Below, piece by piece: positions 25,069 through 32,213 of a DNA stretch of 34,861 nt. The stretch lies in contig METI01000221.1 of NCBI GenBank assembly GCA_001771285.1, positions 2,258-37,118 of the forward strand. The letters run 5' to 3'. Each line of letters opens with the position of its first letter. The first letter of the stretch is position 1. This DNA comes from a candidate division NC10 bacterium RIFCSPLOWO2_12_FULL_66_18 (GTDB lineage: Bacteria; Methylomirabilota; Methylomirabilia; Methylomirabilales; 2-02-FULL-66-22). The notes under the pieces were generated by a model. The model was not told where the DNA came from, made no database searches, and saw only the letters and a list, made by a program, of their open reading frames with translations. Made by a program: the position numbers and the translations under genes.

Positions 25069-25348
25069 TCAGGATTCTCGTGGGAGCTGATGGTGGAAGG
25101 TGCCCAGGAACGGCTCCTCCACGCTGGCCAAGCCGATCCCGTGAGCCACCAGGGACTCGCCCGGAAGGCCGAGGCTCGTCTGCCGCCGTTCGACGCGGGA
25201 GGACAGCTCGTCCGCGGCCAGAGAATCCAACTCCGTCGACTGGGAAGCCGACCGCGTAGGCCACGTTCTCGGGCGATACCGCCAGCAGCCCGTCCAGGTG
25301 CTGTTCGTGAATGGCCCGGATCAGCCGGGGGAAGACCTCGGCATTCAT
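25069..25348 (-). pseudogene. Remnant of an M24 (Xaa-Pro-type) metallopeptidase
   Basis: The minus-strand frame from ATG 25348 gives the start of a creatinase-type N-domain (VFPRLIRAIHEQHLDGLLAV, then SPENVAYAVGF). After about 40 codons the similarity moves to another frame, which reads DSLAADELSSRVERRQ, SLGLPGESLVAHGIGLASVE and EPFLG before a TGA at 25071-25069. The HGIGL segment is typical of the C-terminal catalytic part of M24 peptidases. So an internal deletion with a frame change has joined the two ends, and the metal-ligand core is gone. ATG 25348 overlaps the preceding gene's stop (ATGA), a relic of coupling to the PPOX gene. Confidence 0.6.
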
Positions 25349-25797
25349 GGCGTCCCACCGGGCGCGGGGGCGCCGCCGCGCCAGCTCGTCACGCGGTCCG
25401 GGGTCAGGCGGATCACCGGCCCCTGGCCGAAGCCGGGCATGGCCCGATACTGCGGATACTTCTCCCGGAGCAGCGCCAGCGCCCGATCCCGATCCGGACC
25501 CGCCTCGAGGATCTCGGCCCTCCCGGTCACCAGGACATACCGGAGGCGCGCCCAGTCTTCCTCGTAGTGATCCACGATCAGGCTCGCGCGCGGGTTCGCC
25601 CGGAGGTTCTGCAAGCGGCGCAGCCGGGGGACCGCTACCCGCTTGGGCTTGGAGTCGATGGCAGAGTACAGGGAGGTCCCGTCGAAGACGAAACAGACGG
25701 GAATGACGTGAGGCTCCCCCTCGGCCGAGGCGGTGGCCAGTCGCGCTACCCTGGCGCGATGCAGGAAGGCGCGATCCTCGGGAGAGATATTCAGCAT
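25345..25797 (-). CDS. PPOX-class F420-dependent oxidoreductase (TIGR03668/Rv0121-like)
   Basis: A 150-residue split-barrel flavin/F420-binding protein. The opening pattern FLHRARVARLATASAEGEPHVIPVCFVFD is characteristic of small pyridoxamine-oxidase-like F420 enzymes, and RRLQNLRANPRASLIVDHYEEDW and LREKYPQYRAMPGFG follow as in the TIGR03668 group. It likely reduces an unknown substrate with F420H2 in the cytoplasm. The start has no Shine-Dalgarno site: the 82-base repeat element at 25800-25881 ends two bases before the ATG. This is the last intact gene of the F420 island. Confidence 0.85.
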   Translation of the reverse strand: MLNISPEDRAFLHRARVARLATASAEGEPHVIPVCFVFDGTSLYSAIDSKPKRVAVPRLRRLQNLRANPRASLIVDHYEEDWARLRYVLVTGRAEILEAGPDRDRALALLREKYPQYRAMPGFGQGPVIRLTPDRVTSWRGGAPAPGGTP

Positions 25798-25799
25798 AG

Positions 25800-25881
25800 C
25801 TGAAAAAGCGTTCGGGAGTTCGGGCGTTCGGTGGTTCGGTGGTTCACGGGCTTCGGGTACAACCGAACAGCCGAACGCCTT
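25800..25881. repeat. Iterated-unit intergenic element, copy 1
   Basis: An 82-bp element fills nearly the whole gap between the LLM and PPOX genes. One side is a string of 8-base GTTCGGNN units (from 25808), and the other has CCGAAC units ending AACGCCTT (25874-25881). GCGTTCGG (25808-25815) pairs with CCGAACGC (25871-25878). Read on the minus strand its ends are AAGGCGTT and CCGAACGC-TTTTT-CAG, the same termini as the copy at 29911-30007. It carries no gene. Confidence 0.75.
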
Positions 25882-25890
25882 GGGGCAGGC

Positions 25891-26844
25891 CTACGGCCTG
25901 GCCCTGACCGCCGGCCGGACCTCTTCGGCAAAGCGGTGCAGTTGCTCCAAGATGGCGTCGGCGCTGGGGCCGGCAAAGTCGAAGATCAGGTGGCTGACGC
26001 CCAGGCGCTGGTACGTCTGGATGTCCTCGACGATCTGGTCCCGCGTTCCGATGAAGGGCGTCCGGGCGCCCGAGGCGGCACCGTCGGTGAACGTGATCGG
26101 CGCCTTGAAGGACAGGGTGATCGCCTTGGGATCGCGGCCGGCCGCCTCGGCCTGGGAGCGAAGGTCCGCGGCCGCCTTCGCAAATTCCTCCGGGTAGAGT
26201 CCGGCCGGAGGACGCAGGCCGATGGGATGCCATCCGTCGCCCAGGCGGGCCGCGCGGCGGATGGCGGCCTTCGTGTGGCCGCCGATCCAGATGGGCGGAT
26301 GCGGCTTCTGCACCGGCTTCGGATAGAAGCGGACCTCCTCGAAGGAATAGAAGCGACCCTGGTAGGTTGGCCACTCCTTCGTCCACAGCTCCCGCAGGAT
26401 CTGGATGTATTCGTCCGTCAGGGCGCCGCGATCCTTGAAGGTCGCGAGATTCAGCGCCCGGAACTCTTCCTCCATCCAGCCGACCCCCACCGCCAGGATC
26501 ACGCGACCCCGGGACAGGAGGTCCAGCGTGGCCACCATCTTGGCCACCAGCATGGGATTTCGATACGGGAGGATCAGGACGCTGGAGCCGATGGCCGGAC
26601 GCTCCGTCACGCCCGCCAGGTAGCTCATGACGGTGAGCGGCTCCAGGTAATGTTGCGCCACGTCCAGGTCAAGCCGCCCGTCCGCGGAATAGGGATACGT
26701 GGACGTCGAGGCCTTCGGGATGACGATGTGATCGCTGATCCAGATCGAATCGTACTGGTACTCCTCCGCCGCCCGGGCCATGCGGCGAATGGTGTCCAGA
26801 GTTCCCAGGGGGCCGCGCGTGGGGATCGGGAAGCCGAATCGCAT
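25891..26844 (-). CDS. LLM-class F420-dependent oxidoreductase
   Basis: A 317-residue luciferase-like monooxygenase-fold protein of the TIGR03619-like F420 group. Typical elements are EYQYDSIWISDHIVIP, VGVGWMEEEFRALN, the PKPVQKPHPPIWIGGHTKAAIRR block and GTRDQIVEDIQTYQRLGV. These place it with enzymes that use F420 rather than FMN, and its neighbours make the cofactor supply. Substrate is unknown. GGAGGACC precedes the ATG, which overlaps the toxin gene's stop by one base, so it is read from the toxin-antitoxin transcript or through it. Confidence 0.9.
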   Translation of the reverse strand: MRFGFPIPTRGPLGTLDTIRRMARAAEEYQYDSIWISDHIVIPKASTSTYPYSADGRLDLDVAQHYLEPLTVMSYLAGVTERPAIGSSVLILPYRNPMLVAKMVATLDLLSRGRVILAVGVGWMEEEFRALNLATFKDRGALTDEYIQILRELWTKEWPTYQGRFYSFEEVRFYPKPVQKPHPPIWIGGHTKAAIRRAARLGDGWHPIGLRPPAGLYPEEFAKAAADLRSQAEAAGRDPKAITLSFKAPITFTDGAASGARTPFIGTRDQIVEDIQTYQRLGVSHLIFDFAGPSADAILEQLHRFAEEVRPAVRARP

Positions 26845-27194
26845 CAGGTCCTCCTCTCCAGCCCAAGAACTTTGCGGAGTGACATCTCTATGGTCATCAT
26901 GTCCTGCTTCGGCACTGACCCCAGCTTTCGATGAATCATCGTACCCTTGACGGTTCGCAGGATCCCAGTCACGACTGAAGGGAATAGCAATCCGGCCCCC
27001 TTCCAGTCGATAAGAAGGTGGTCACCAAAGAGAATGCGTTTGACGTTGCTCGTGACCGCTGCCACGATCACCTCCTGTCTGCCCTGGTGGTAAGCCGACG
27101 AACTTACGACGACAGCCGGTCGGTGCCGATATCTGGATTCATCCGTAAACATGAATCCAACCAGCACGACATCGCCACGTCTACAGGCGATCAT
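26844..27194 (-). CDS. MazF/PemK-family toxin (mRNA interferase-like)
   Basis: A 116-residue protein of the MazF/PemK fold. The strand pattern RRGDVVLVGFMFTDESRYRHRPAVVVSS is typical, with the RPAVVVS strand conserved, followed by VIVAAVTSN and a GAGLLFPSVVTGILRTV segment. Family members cut RNA in the cytoplasm and are neutralised by the co-made antitoxin. Its start overlaps the antitoxin's end by 14 bases, as is common for such pairs. It has a one-base overlap with the LLM gene downstream, so it is embedded in the F420 operon. Confidence 0.85.
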   Translation of the reverse strand: MIACRRGDVVLVGFMFTDESRYRHRPAVVVSSSAYHQGRQEVIVAAVTSNVKRILFGDHLLIDWKGAGLLFPSVVTGILRTVKGTMIHRKLGSVPKQDMMTIEMSLRKVLGLERRT

Positions 27195-27441
27195 AGGCGG
27201 CGTCCTTCTCGTTGTCCCATAGGGCTGCCAGCACGGGATCTGCCCTCGCCGTCAAGGCCAGCAGCCCTTCTGCGTCCTTCCCCAGATCTTCCTGGAGCCG
27301 TTCTTCGAGGGCCTTCAGGACATACTGACCCACGCTCATGTCGCGCTGCGCCGCCGCCAGTCGAAGAAGTCGACGCGTCTCAGGTGCTACGTCAATGCTG
27401 ATGCGTGGCCGCTTGACTGAAGCTTCCATGGATCGGGCCAT
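27181..27441 (-). CDS. Ribbon-helix-helix antitoxin, partner of the MazF-like toxin
   Basis: An 86-residue DNA-binding antitoxin. The N-terminal strand-helix-helix is KRPRISIDVAPETRRLLRL then AAAQRDMSVGQYVLKALEERL, and the acidic C-terminus (EGLLALTARADPVLAALWDNEKDAAYDRL part) should wrap the toxin. AGGAGGT lies 8 bases before ATG 27441; the frame is open to 27522 without sequence support, and an ATG at 27429 is a second option. It probably represses its own promoter through the palindrome at 27483-27499. Confidence 0.85.
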   Translation of the reverse strand: MARSMEASVKRPRISIDVAPETRRLLRLAAAQRDMSVGQYVLKALEERLQEDLGKDAEGLLALTARADPVLAALWDNEKDAAYDRL

Positions 27442-27462
27442 CGTCGTCCACCTCCTGTGGAC

Positions 27463-27499
27463 AATATGCCACGAATACTCCATGGTGTCAATGACACCA
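27463..27499 (-). promoter_or_regulatory. Promoter and operator of the toxin-antitoxin pair
   Basis: On the minus strand a consensus -35 TTGACA lies at 27491-27486 and a -10-like CATATT at 27468-27463, spacer 17. The -35 box is inside a perfect 17-base palindrome (TGGTGTCA-A-TGACACCA, 27483-27499), an obvious site for the ribbon-helix-helix antitoxin to block RNA polymerase. The site begins 42 bases before the antitoxin start. This separates the pair's transcription from the cofactor genes upstream. Confidence 0.7.
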
Positions 27500-27523
27500 A
27501 GGCGAGTCCCCCCGGAGAACAAT

Positions 27524-28951
27524 TCAGCGAAAGAGGTCGCGCTCTGCCGACCGGACCAGGGACCGGGCCCGGCCCTCGGCAGCGTCGAACCGGTACCCGC
27601 GGATCCGGACGGCGGGGATGCGCTCCAGCTTGCCCATGAGCAGGCCGGCCGCGGCCGCCAGCTCGTCCGCCACCGCCAGCTCCGTCACGCGCAGCGTATG
27701 GCCGTGCGGGTCCTGCTGGCCGACGTAGCTCACCAGCGGGCTCAGCCCGGCGACGCCGATGGCCACGTTCGTCAGGCCCTCGCGCCACGGGCGGCCGAAG
27801 GTGTCGGAGACGATCACCGCGACCTCCGCCCCGCACCGTTCCTTCAGGTCCTTGCCGAGCCGCCTGGCCGACGCATCCGGGTCCACCGGCAGCAGGGAGA
27901 CCCGGTCTTGCCCGGGAACGTTCGAGGCGTCCACCCCGGCGTTGGCGCAGATGAAGCCGTGGGTGGTCTCGGCGATGATCACGCCCCGGTCCATCCGCAC
28001 GATGCGCCTCGACTCGCGCAGGACGACCTCGACGAAGCGCGGGTCCTTGCCCCAGGTTTCGGCGAATTCCCGGGCCAGGCCCGAGGGAACGACCTCGGTA
28101 AGCCGCACGACCCGCCCCTCGGCCTTCGACACCACCTTCTGCGCGACCACCAGGACATCCCCGGTCACCAGGCCACTCCCCTCGCGCTCCGCCGCCTCGG
28201 AGATGAGGCGGGCCAGGTCATTCCCCTCGGCGATCTCCGGGATCCCCGGCAGTCCGACCACGGTGAGCCCTCGATCCCCTGGCCGTGCCAGGCGGCCGAT
28301 CATCCCCAGGCGCTGCAACAATGTGCGCGTCCGCGTTTCTCCGGGAAACTCCAGGAAGGCCGTCAGATCCTCCGGCTCGTCCACGTCCACGGCCAGGCGA
28401 GGCACCTGGAGCGCCGTCCAGGAGAGCCCCTGCCCCTCGGCCTCCGCCTGGTGCTTGTGGAAGCTATCGAACCCGAACCGCGAGGGGATCGCCTGGGGCG
28501 GACGCCGCCAGATGGCATTGGTCCCCAGGCCGTCGCGGGACGGGACCAGCACGACGGCGTGGTCCGATCCACCCGCCGCGGAGAGGAGAGCCACGATGTC
28601 CTCTGTCCGGACGGCCGGGACGTCGGCCGGGATGGTCAGGACGGCCTCCACGCCTTGCGCGGTGCAGGCTCGGGATGCGGCGTCCACCGAATGGCTTTCG
28701 GACCGCTGCTCTTTCTCTTCCAGGACCGTCGCGCCATGACGCCGGGCGACGACCATTGCCTCGGGATCGGACGTGGCGACGGAGATCGCATCCACCAGGC
28801 TCCCGGCCACGGGCAGAACCGCGACCAGCACGTCCTCCAGCATGGCCAGCGAGAGCTGCTGCCGCGCCGCCTGGTCCAGGACCGATCCCAGCCGTCCCTT
28901 GGCTCGGGCGGTGGATTTGACGGGGATCAGGATTGCGGTGCGCGGCCTCAC
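27524..28951 (-). CDS. Bifunctional CofC-CofE: 2-phospholactate guanylyltransferase / F420-0:glutamate ligase
   Basis: A 475-residue fusion. Residues about 1-205 are CofC-like (IPVKSTARAKGRL, LTIPADVP, SRDGLGTNAIWRRPP, FGFDSFHKH, DVDEPEDL), which activates 2-phospholactate or phosphoenolpyruvate with GTP. Residues about 230-475 are CofE-like (VVAQKVVSKAEGR, GFICANAGVDASNVPG, VSDTFGRPWREGLTNVAIG), which adds glutamates to F420-0. Usually these are separate proteins, or CofE is fused to an FMN-type domain as in FbiB. The FbiB C-terminal domain is absent. Start GTG 28951 overlaps the cofD stop by four bases (GTGA), implying coupling. Confidence 0.88.
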   Translation of the reverse strand: MRPRTAILIPVKSTARAKGRLGSVLDQAARQQLSLAMLEDVLVAVLPVAGSLVDAISVATSDPEAMVVARRHGATVLEEKEQRSESHSVDAASRACTAQGVEAVLTIPADVPAVRTEDIVALLSAAGGSDHAVVLVPSRDGLGTNAIWRRPPQAIPSRFGFDSFHKHQAEAEGQGLSWTALQVPRLAVDVDEPEDLTAFLEFPGETRTRTLLQRLGMIGRLARPGDRGLTVVGLPGIPEIAEGNDLARLISEAAEREGSGLVTGDVLVVAQKVVSKAEGRVVRLTEVVPSGLAREFAETWGKDPRFVEVVLRESRRIVRMDRGVIIAETTHGFICANAGVDASNVPGQDRVSLLPVDPDASARRLGKDLKERCGAEVAVIVSDTFGRPWREGLTNVAIGVAGLSPLVSYVGQQDPHGHTLRVTELAVADELAAAAGLLMGKLERIPAVRIRGYRFDAAEGRARSLVRSAERDLFR

Positions 28952-29898
28952 AGCTCCTCCACGAACTTCACCGCCGCGCGGGCTACCCTCCGCTTGTCCT
29001 CGGGGCCGCGCATGACGATTTCCTCCATGCGCACCCGGATGCCCAGCTCCTCGATGCGCGCCGCCTCGCCCGCGTCCGCCCTGTCAATCAGCATCCCGTC
29101 GAGCCCGTCCAGGACGGAGTCGTAGAGACGCGCCACCCCCATGGGGGAAACCTCGACCTTGGCCCAGCGCAGGAACTTGTCGGTCGGTCCTTTCAGGGAT
29201 TGGCCGCCGACCACCGGGCTGATCGCGACGATGGGCGCCTGTGACCCTCGCAGGCACTCGCAGATTCCTGGAACGGCGAGGATGGGCCCGATGCTGGCCA
29301 CCGGATTGCTGGGCGCGAGGAAGATCGCCTCGGCCTCGCGGAGCGCGGCCAGGACCTCCGGGCTCGGGTGGGCGCGAGCACTCCCCCGGTACTCGATCCC
29401 GCGGATCTCGTCAACCGCTCCCCGCTGCACCAGGTATTCCTGGAAGTGCAGGTGCCGGATCGGGCCATCGCCCACCAGGATGTGCGTGGTAACAGGATCG
29501 TCAGTCATGGGCAGGACGCGCACCCGGACGCCCAGCGCCCGCCGGATCGCGTCCGCCACCTCGGTGGGACGTCGTCCTTGGCGCAAGGCCTGGGTCCGGA
29601 AGAGGTGCGTCCCGAGGTCCCGATCGCCCAGTTTGAACCAAGCGGGCTGGCCATATTTCGCCAGCACCTCCATACAGTGGAACGTGTCCCCGGCGAACCC
29701 CCAGCCCTTGTCCGTGTCCACGAGGCCGGCCAGGGTATAGGTGACGATGTCCACGTCGGGACTGATCGCGAGGCCATGGAGCTCGATGTCGTCCCCTGTG
29801 TTGACGATGGCGCTGAGGGATTCCTCGCCCACCTCCTGCGCCAGCCCCCACAGAAATTTCGAGCCGCCGACTCCACCGGCCACCACCGCGATGCGCAT
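28948..29898 (-). CDS. cofD: 2-phospho-L-lactate transferase CofD/FbiA
   Basis: A 316-residue transferase that joins the activated phospholactyl (or phosphoenolpyruvyl) group to the deazaflavin FO. Family motifs are clear: VAGGVGGSKFLWGLAQ at the N-terminus, VNTGDDIELHGLAISPDVDI, WFKLGDRDLGTHLFRTQAL and FLAPSNPVASIGPILAVPGI. ATG 29898 is chosen because the first strand starts there; the open frame upstream runs into the repeat at 29911-30007. Its ribosome site is weak (GGTGA). It is coupled to the CofC-CofE fusion downstream. Confidence 0.93.
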   Translation of the reverse strand: MRIAVVAGGVGGSKFLWGLAQEVGEESLSAIVNTGDDIELHGLAISPDVDIVTYTLAGLVDTDKGWGFAGDTFHCMEVLAKYGQPAWFKLGDRDLGTHLFRTQALRQGRRPTEVADAIRRALGVRVRVLPMTDDPVTTHILVGDGPIRHLHFQEYLVQRGAVDEIRGIEYRGSARAHPSPEVLAALREAEAIFLAPSNPVASIGPILAVPGICECLRGSQAPIVAISPVVGGQSLKGPTDKFLRWAKVEVSPMGVARLYDSVLDGLDGMLIDRADAGEAARIEELGIRVRMEEIVMRGPEDKRRVARAAVKFVEEL

Positions 29899-29910
29899 GA
29901 AATCACCACA

Positions 29911-30007
29911 AAGGCGTTTGACTGTTCGGCAGTTCGGTGGTTCGGTGGTTCTGGTCCGATAGGTACGGTCGAACAACCGAACGGTCGAACTGCCGAACGC
30001 TTTTCAG
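29911..30007. repeat. Iterated-unit intergenic element, copy 2
   Basis: A 97-bp element between the F420 reductase and cofD genes. Its left half has GTTCGGNN units, its right half CGAACNNC units, and GTTCGGCAGTTCG (29924-29936) pairs perfectly with CGAACTGCCGAAC (29986-29998). The ends AAGGCGTT and CCGAACGCTTTTCAG match copy 1, which lies in the opposite orientation. Its right end supplies the reductase stop codon (30004-30006). Confidence 0.8.
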
Positions 30008-30657
30008 TCCGGGCGGAGCCCGGTGATCCGGATCCCCGCACCTCGACCCTTGTCGCGCCGGTTGATTTCCATCAAGAGGACCGTGAGGCCTTCGACCACC
30101 CTGGCATTCCGCGCCGGCCCCACGTCCAGTGCGCGAAGCCCCAGCAGCCCCGCCAGCTTGATCACGTCCTGGCGGGCGTCGGCATCGTCGCCGCAGACCA
30201 GGATGTCGCAGGCGTTCGTCTCCCCGTGGGCCAGGTGCGTGTGGGAGATGTTCTGGAACGCGGCCACCACCCGGGTCTCGGGCCCGAGCAGGGCCTGTGC
30301 CTCTTCCGTCGCCGACCCCCCCAGGGGAATCCGCAACCGGCGGGGCTTTTCCGGATCCAGGGGAACCGTGACATCCACCAGGATCTTCCCCCGCACCGAC
30401 TCCCGGATATCCTGGAGCGTCATGGCGTGCGCGTCGTAGGGCACCGCGAGGACCACGATCTCCCCCGCCGCTGCCGCATCCTGGTTCAGCATCCCGGTGG
30501 CAGCCCCTCGCCCCACGGCCGCGTTGATGGCCTCGGCCACGCGCTGTGCCCGCTCCAGCACCCGCGAGCCGACCAGCACCTCCTGGCCCGCGCGGGCCCA
30601 CCCCATGCCGAGGCCCTGTCCCTCCTTGCCGGTTCCGCCGACGATGGCAATGCGCAT
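30004..30657 (-). CDS. npdG: NADPH-dependent F420 reductase
   Basis: A 217-residue enzyme that passes hydride between NADP(H) and F420, so it supplies F420H2 to the dependent oxidoreductases. The N-terminal NADP site is GGTGKEGQGLGMGWARAGQEV with the serine-arginine pair in VGSRVLERAQ, followed by the family segments VLAVPYDAHA and AFQNISHTHL. AAAGGA lies about 7 bases before the ATG. It is the first gene of a block after a 261-base gap with two hairpins behind cofH. Confidence 0.92.
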   Translation of the reverse strand: MRIAIVGGTGKEGQGLGMGWARAGQEVLVGSRVLERAQRVAEAINAAVGRGAATGMLNQDAAAAGEIVVLAVPYDAHAMTLQDIRESVRGKILVDVTVPLDPEKPRRLRIPLGGSATEEAQALLGPETRVVAAFQNISHTHLAHGETNACDILVCGDDADARQDVIKLAGLLGLRALDVGPARNARVVEGLTVLLMEINRRDKGRGAGIRITGLRPD

Positions 30658-30918
30658 TCCGTCATCCTTTGGGGCGTCAGGCCGCTGCCTCGGGATTCAT
30701 CATCAGACAGAAACGTCTACCCGATGGCCGAGTCCCCGGGGCCAGCCCAAGGCGCGGGTCCGCGGGGGCGGCCGGTTCCGGTCGCCGTGTCACGCCTCTG
30801 GCGTGACGGCGGCGCGGAGTCCCGCCCCTGGGCGGGACGACCCGGAGCAAGGCCGCCCCGGCATCGACGAGGCCCGCAGCCCGGAGGGCTGGCCTTGGGG
30901 GTGATGGCCAGCGGATCT
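30658..30918. other. Gap between cofH and the F420 reductase, with two hairpins
   Basis: No gene is seen. Two perfect hairpins sit side by side: GTCACGCC-TCT-GGCGTGAC at 30789-30807 and GTCCCGCCC-CT-GGGCGGGAC at 30819-30838. No T-run follows on the minus strand, so they may weaken rather than stop transcription from cofG-cofH, or be another REP-like pair. The rest is GC-rich and without recognised features. Confidence 0.6.
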
Positions 30919-32082
30919 CTAATTTGCACGACCAGGGAAGATCTTCAGCAGCTTGTAGGTCGTGCTTCGCTCGGCCGGGATCCGGCCCAGTTCCCGGATC
31001 CGCGCGTGAAACTCCTCGGGCGGCAGGTACTCCCCGGCGGTGGCCCCCGCCAGCCGCGAGATGTTCTCCTCCATCAGGGTGCCGCTGTAGTCGTTGGCCC
31101 CCGCCTGGAGGCACCGCTGCGACAGCTCGCGCCCCAGCTTCACCCACGACACCTGGATGTTGTCAATGGCCCCCTGGAGCATCAGGCGGGCCAGCGCATG
31201 TACCTTCAAATGCTCCTCCAGCGTCGGGCCGGGGCGGGACTTCCCCTCTTGGAAGAGATGCGTGTTCAGGTGGACGAAGCCCAGCGGCACGAACTCCGTG
31301 AACCCTCCCGTCTCCTTCTGGATGTCCCGCAGGAGGCAGAGCTGGTTGACCCAGTGGACCGGCTGTTCCACATGGCCGTACATCATGGTCGAGGTGGTCG
31401 GGATGCCCAGGTGGTGCGCCGTCGTGATGACGTCCACCCACTGCTTCACCGTCACCTTCTTTCGCGAGAGAAGCTGGCGGACCTCGTCATCCAGGATCTC
31501 GGCTGCCGTCCCCGGCAGGCTGCCCAATCCATCGGCCTTCAGCATGGCAAGATAGTCAGCGAGCGGCATCCCCGTTTTCTCCACGCCGTACACCACCTCC
31601 ATGGGGGAGAAGGCGTGTATGTGGATCTCTGGCGTGGCCCGCTTGATCGCCCGCAGGATGTCCCGGTAGTGGAAACCCTCCAGCTCGCGCGGCAGGCCCC
31701 CCTGGACGCAGACCTCCGTGGCGCCCCGCTCCCATGCCTCAGCCCCCCTCCGTGCGATCTCCTCGAAGGACAGGTCGTAGGCGTCGGCCGCATTGGGGCC
31801 CGTGCTGAATGCGCAGAACTTGCAGCCGATGATGCAGATGTTGGTGAAGTTGATGTTCCGGTTCACCACGTAGGTGATGATGTCGCCCACGCGGCGCCGG
31901 CGAATCTCGTCCGCAACCGCCACGAAGGCGTCCAGGGACTCGGTCCCCATCTCCGCCAGGATCAATCCCTCCTCGCGCGTCAGCTCGCGACCCTCCAGCG
32001 CCCGGTCCAGGATTCGCGCGATCATCGGGGATGCGCTTCGAACCGCCGTATCTGCATCACATGGCAAAACGGTTGTCGCCAT
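30919..32082 (-). CDS. cofH: CofH: 5-amino-6-(D-ribitylamino)uracil-L-tyrosine 4-hydroxyphenyl transferase
   Basis: A 387-residue radical SAM enzyme that joins a tyrosine-derived fragment to the ribitylaminouracil, the first half of FO synthesis. The cluster motif CIIGCKFC gives Cys83, Cys87 and Cys90. Family segments TYVVNRNINFTNIC, CVQGGLPRELEGFHYRDIL, AFSPMEV and GLGSLPGTAAEIL follow. ATG 32082 has GGAGAG about 6 bases upstream and the frame extends further into a repeat without similarity. Its substrate pool links this pathway to riboflavin synthesis. Confidence 0.94.
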   Translation of the reverse strand: MATTVLPCDADTAVRSASPMIARILDRALEGRELTREEGLILAEMGTESLDAFVAVADEIRRRRVGDIITYVVNRNINFTNICIIGCKFCAFSTGPNAADAYDLSFEEIARRGAEAWERGATEVCVQGGLPRELEGFHYRDILRAIKRATPEIHIHAFSPMEVVYGVEKTGMPLADYLAMLKADGLGSLPGTAAEILDDEVRQLLSRKKVTVKQWVDVITTAHHLGIPTTSTMMYGHVEQPVHWVNQLCLLRDIQKETGGFTEFVPLGFVHLNTHLFQEGKSRPGPTLEEHLKVHALARLMLQGAIDNIQVSWVKLGRELSQRCLQAGANDYSGTLMEENISRLAGATAGEYLPPEEFHARIRELGRIPAERSTTYKLLKIFPGRAN

Positions 32083-32100
32083 GAAGGCTCTCCTCAATGA

Positions 32101-32213
32101 AAAACGGACAACCGACAACTGACAATCCTCCGGCCGTCAGATGTCCGTTTTCGGATTCTCGTTTCGATCCTCCCGGAGGAAACCATTTGCGTTCATTTGC
32201 GTTCATTTGCGGT
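32101..32213. repeat. Inverted repeat and tandem array between cofG and cofH
   Basis: AAAACGGACA (32101-32110) pairs with TGTCCGTTTT (32142-32151); inside, three 7-base GACAACN units occupy 32107-32127 region, and CTGAC/GTCAG form an inner stem. About 30 bases on, a 10-base unit CATTTGCGTT is present twice with a third close copy (32184-32213). The array overlaps the 3' end of cofG, so it supplies the last codons and stop of that gene. Confidence 0.65.

Noticed and set aside
29368..32100. A long plus-strand open frame over the F420 genes
   Set aside because: It lies antisense to cofD, npdG and cofH, which have clear motifs; open antisense frames are expected at this GC content.
32184..32213. 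Possible CRISPR array
   Set aside because: Units are only 10 bases with no spacers and no cas genes, so this is a simple tandem repeat.
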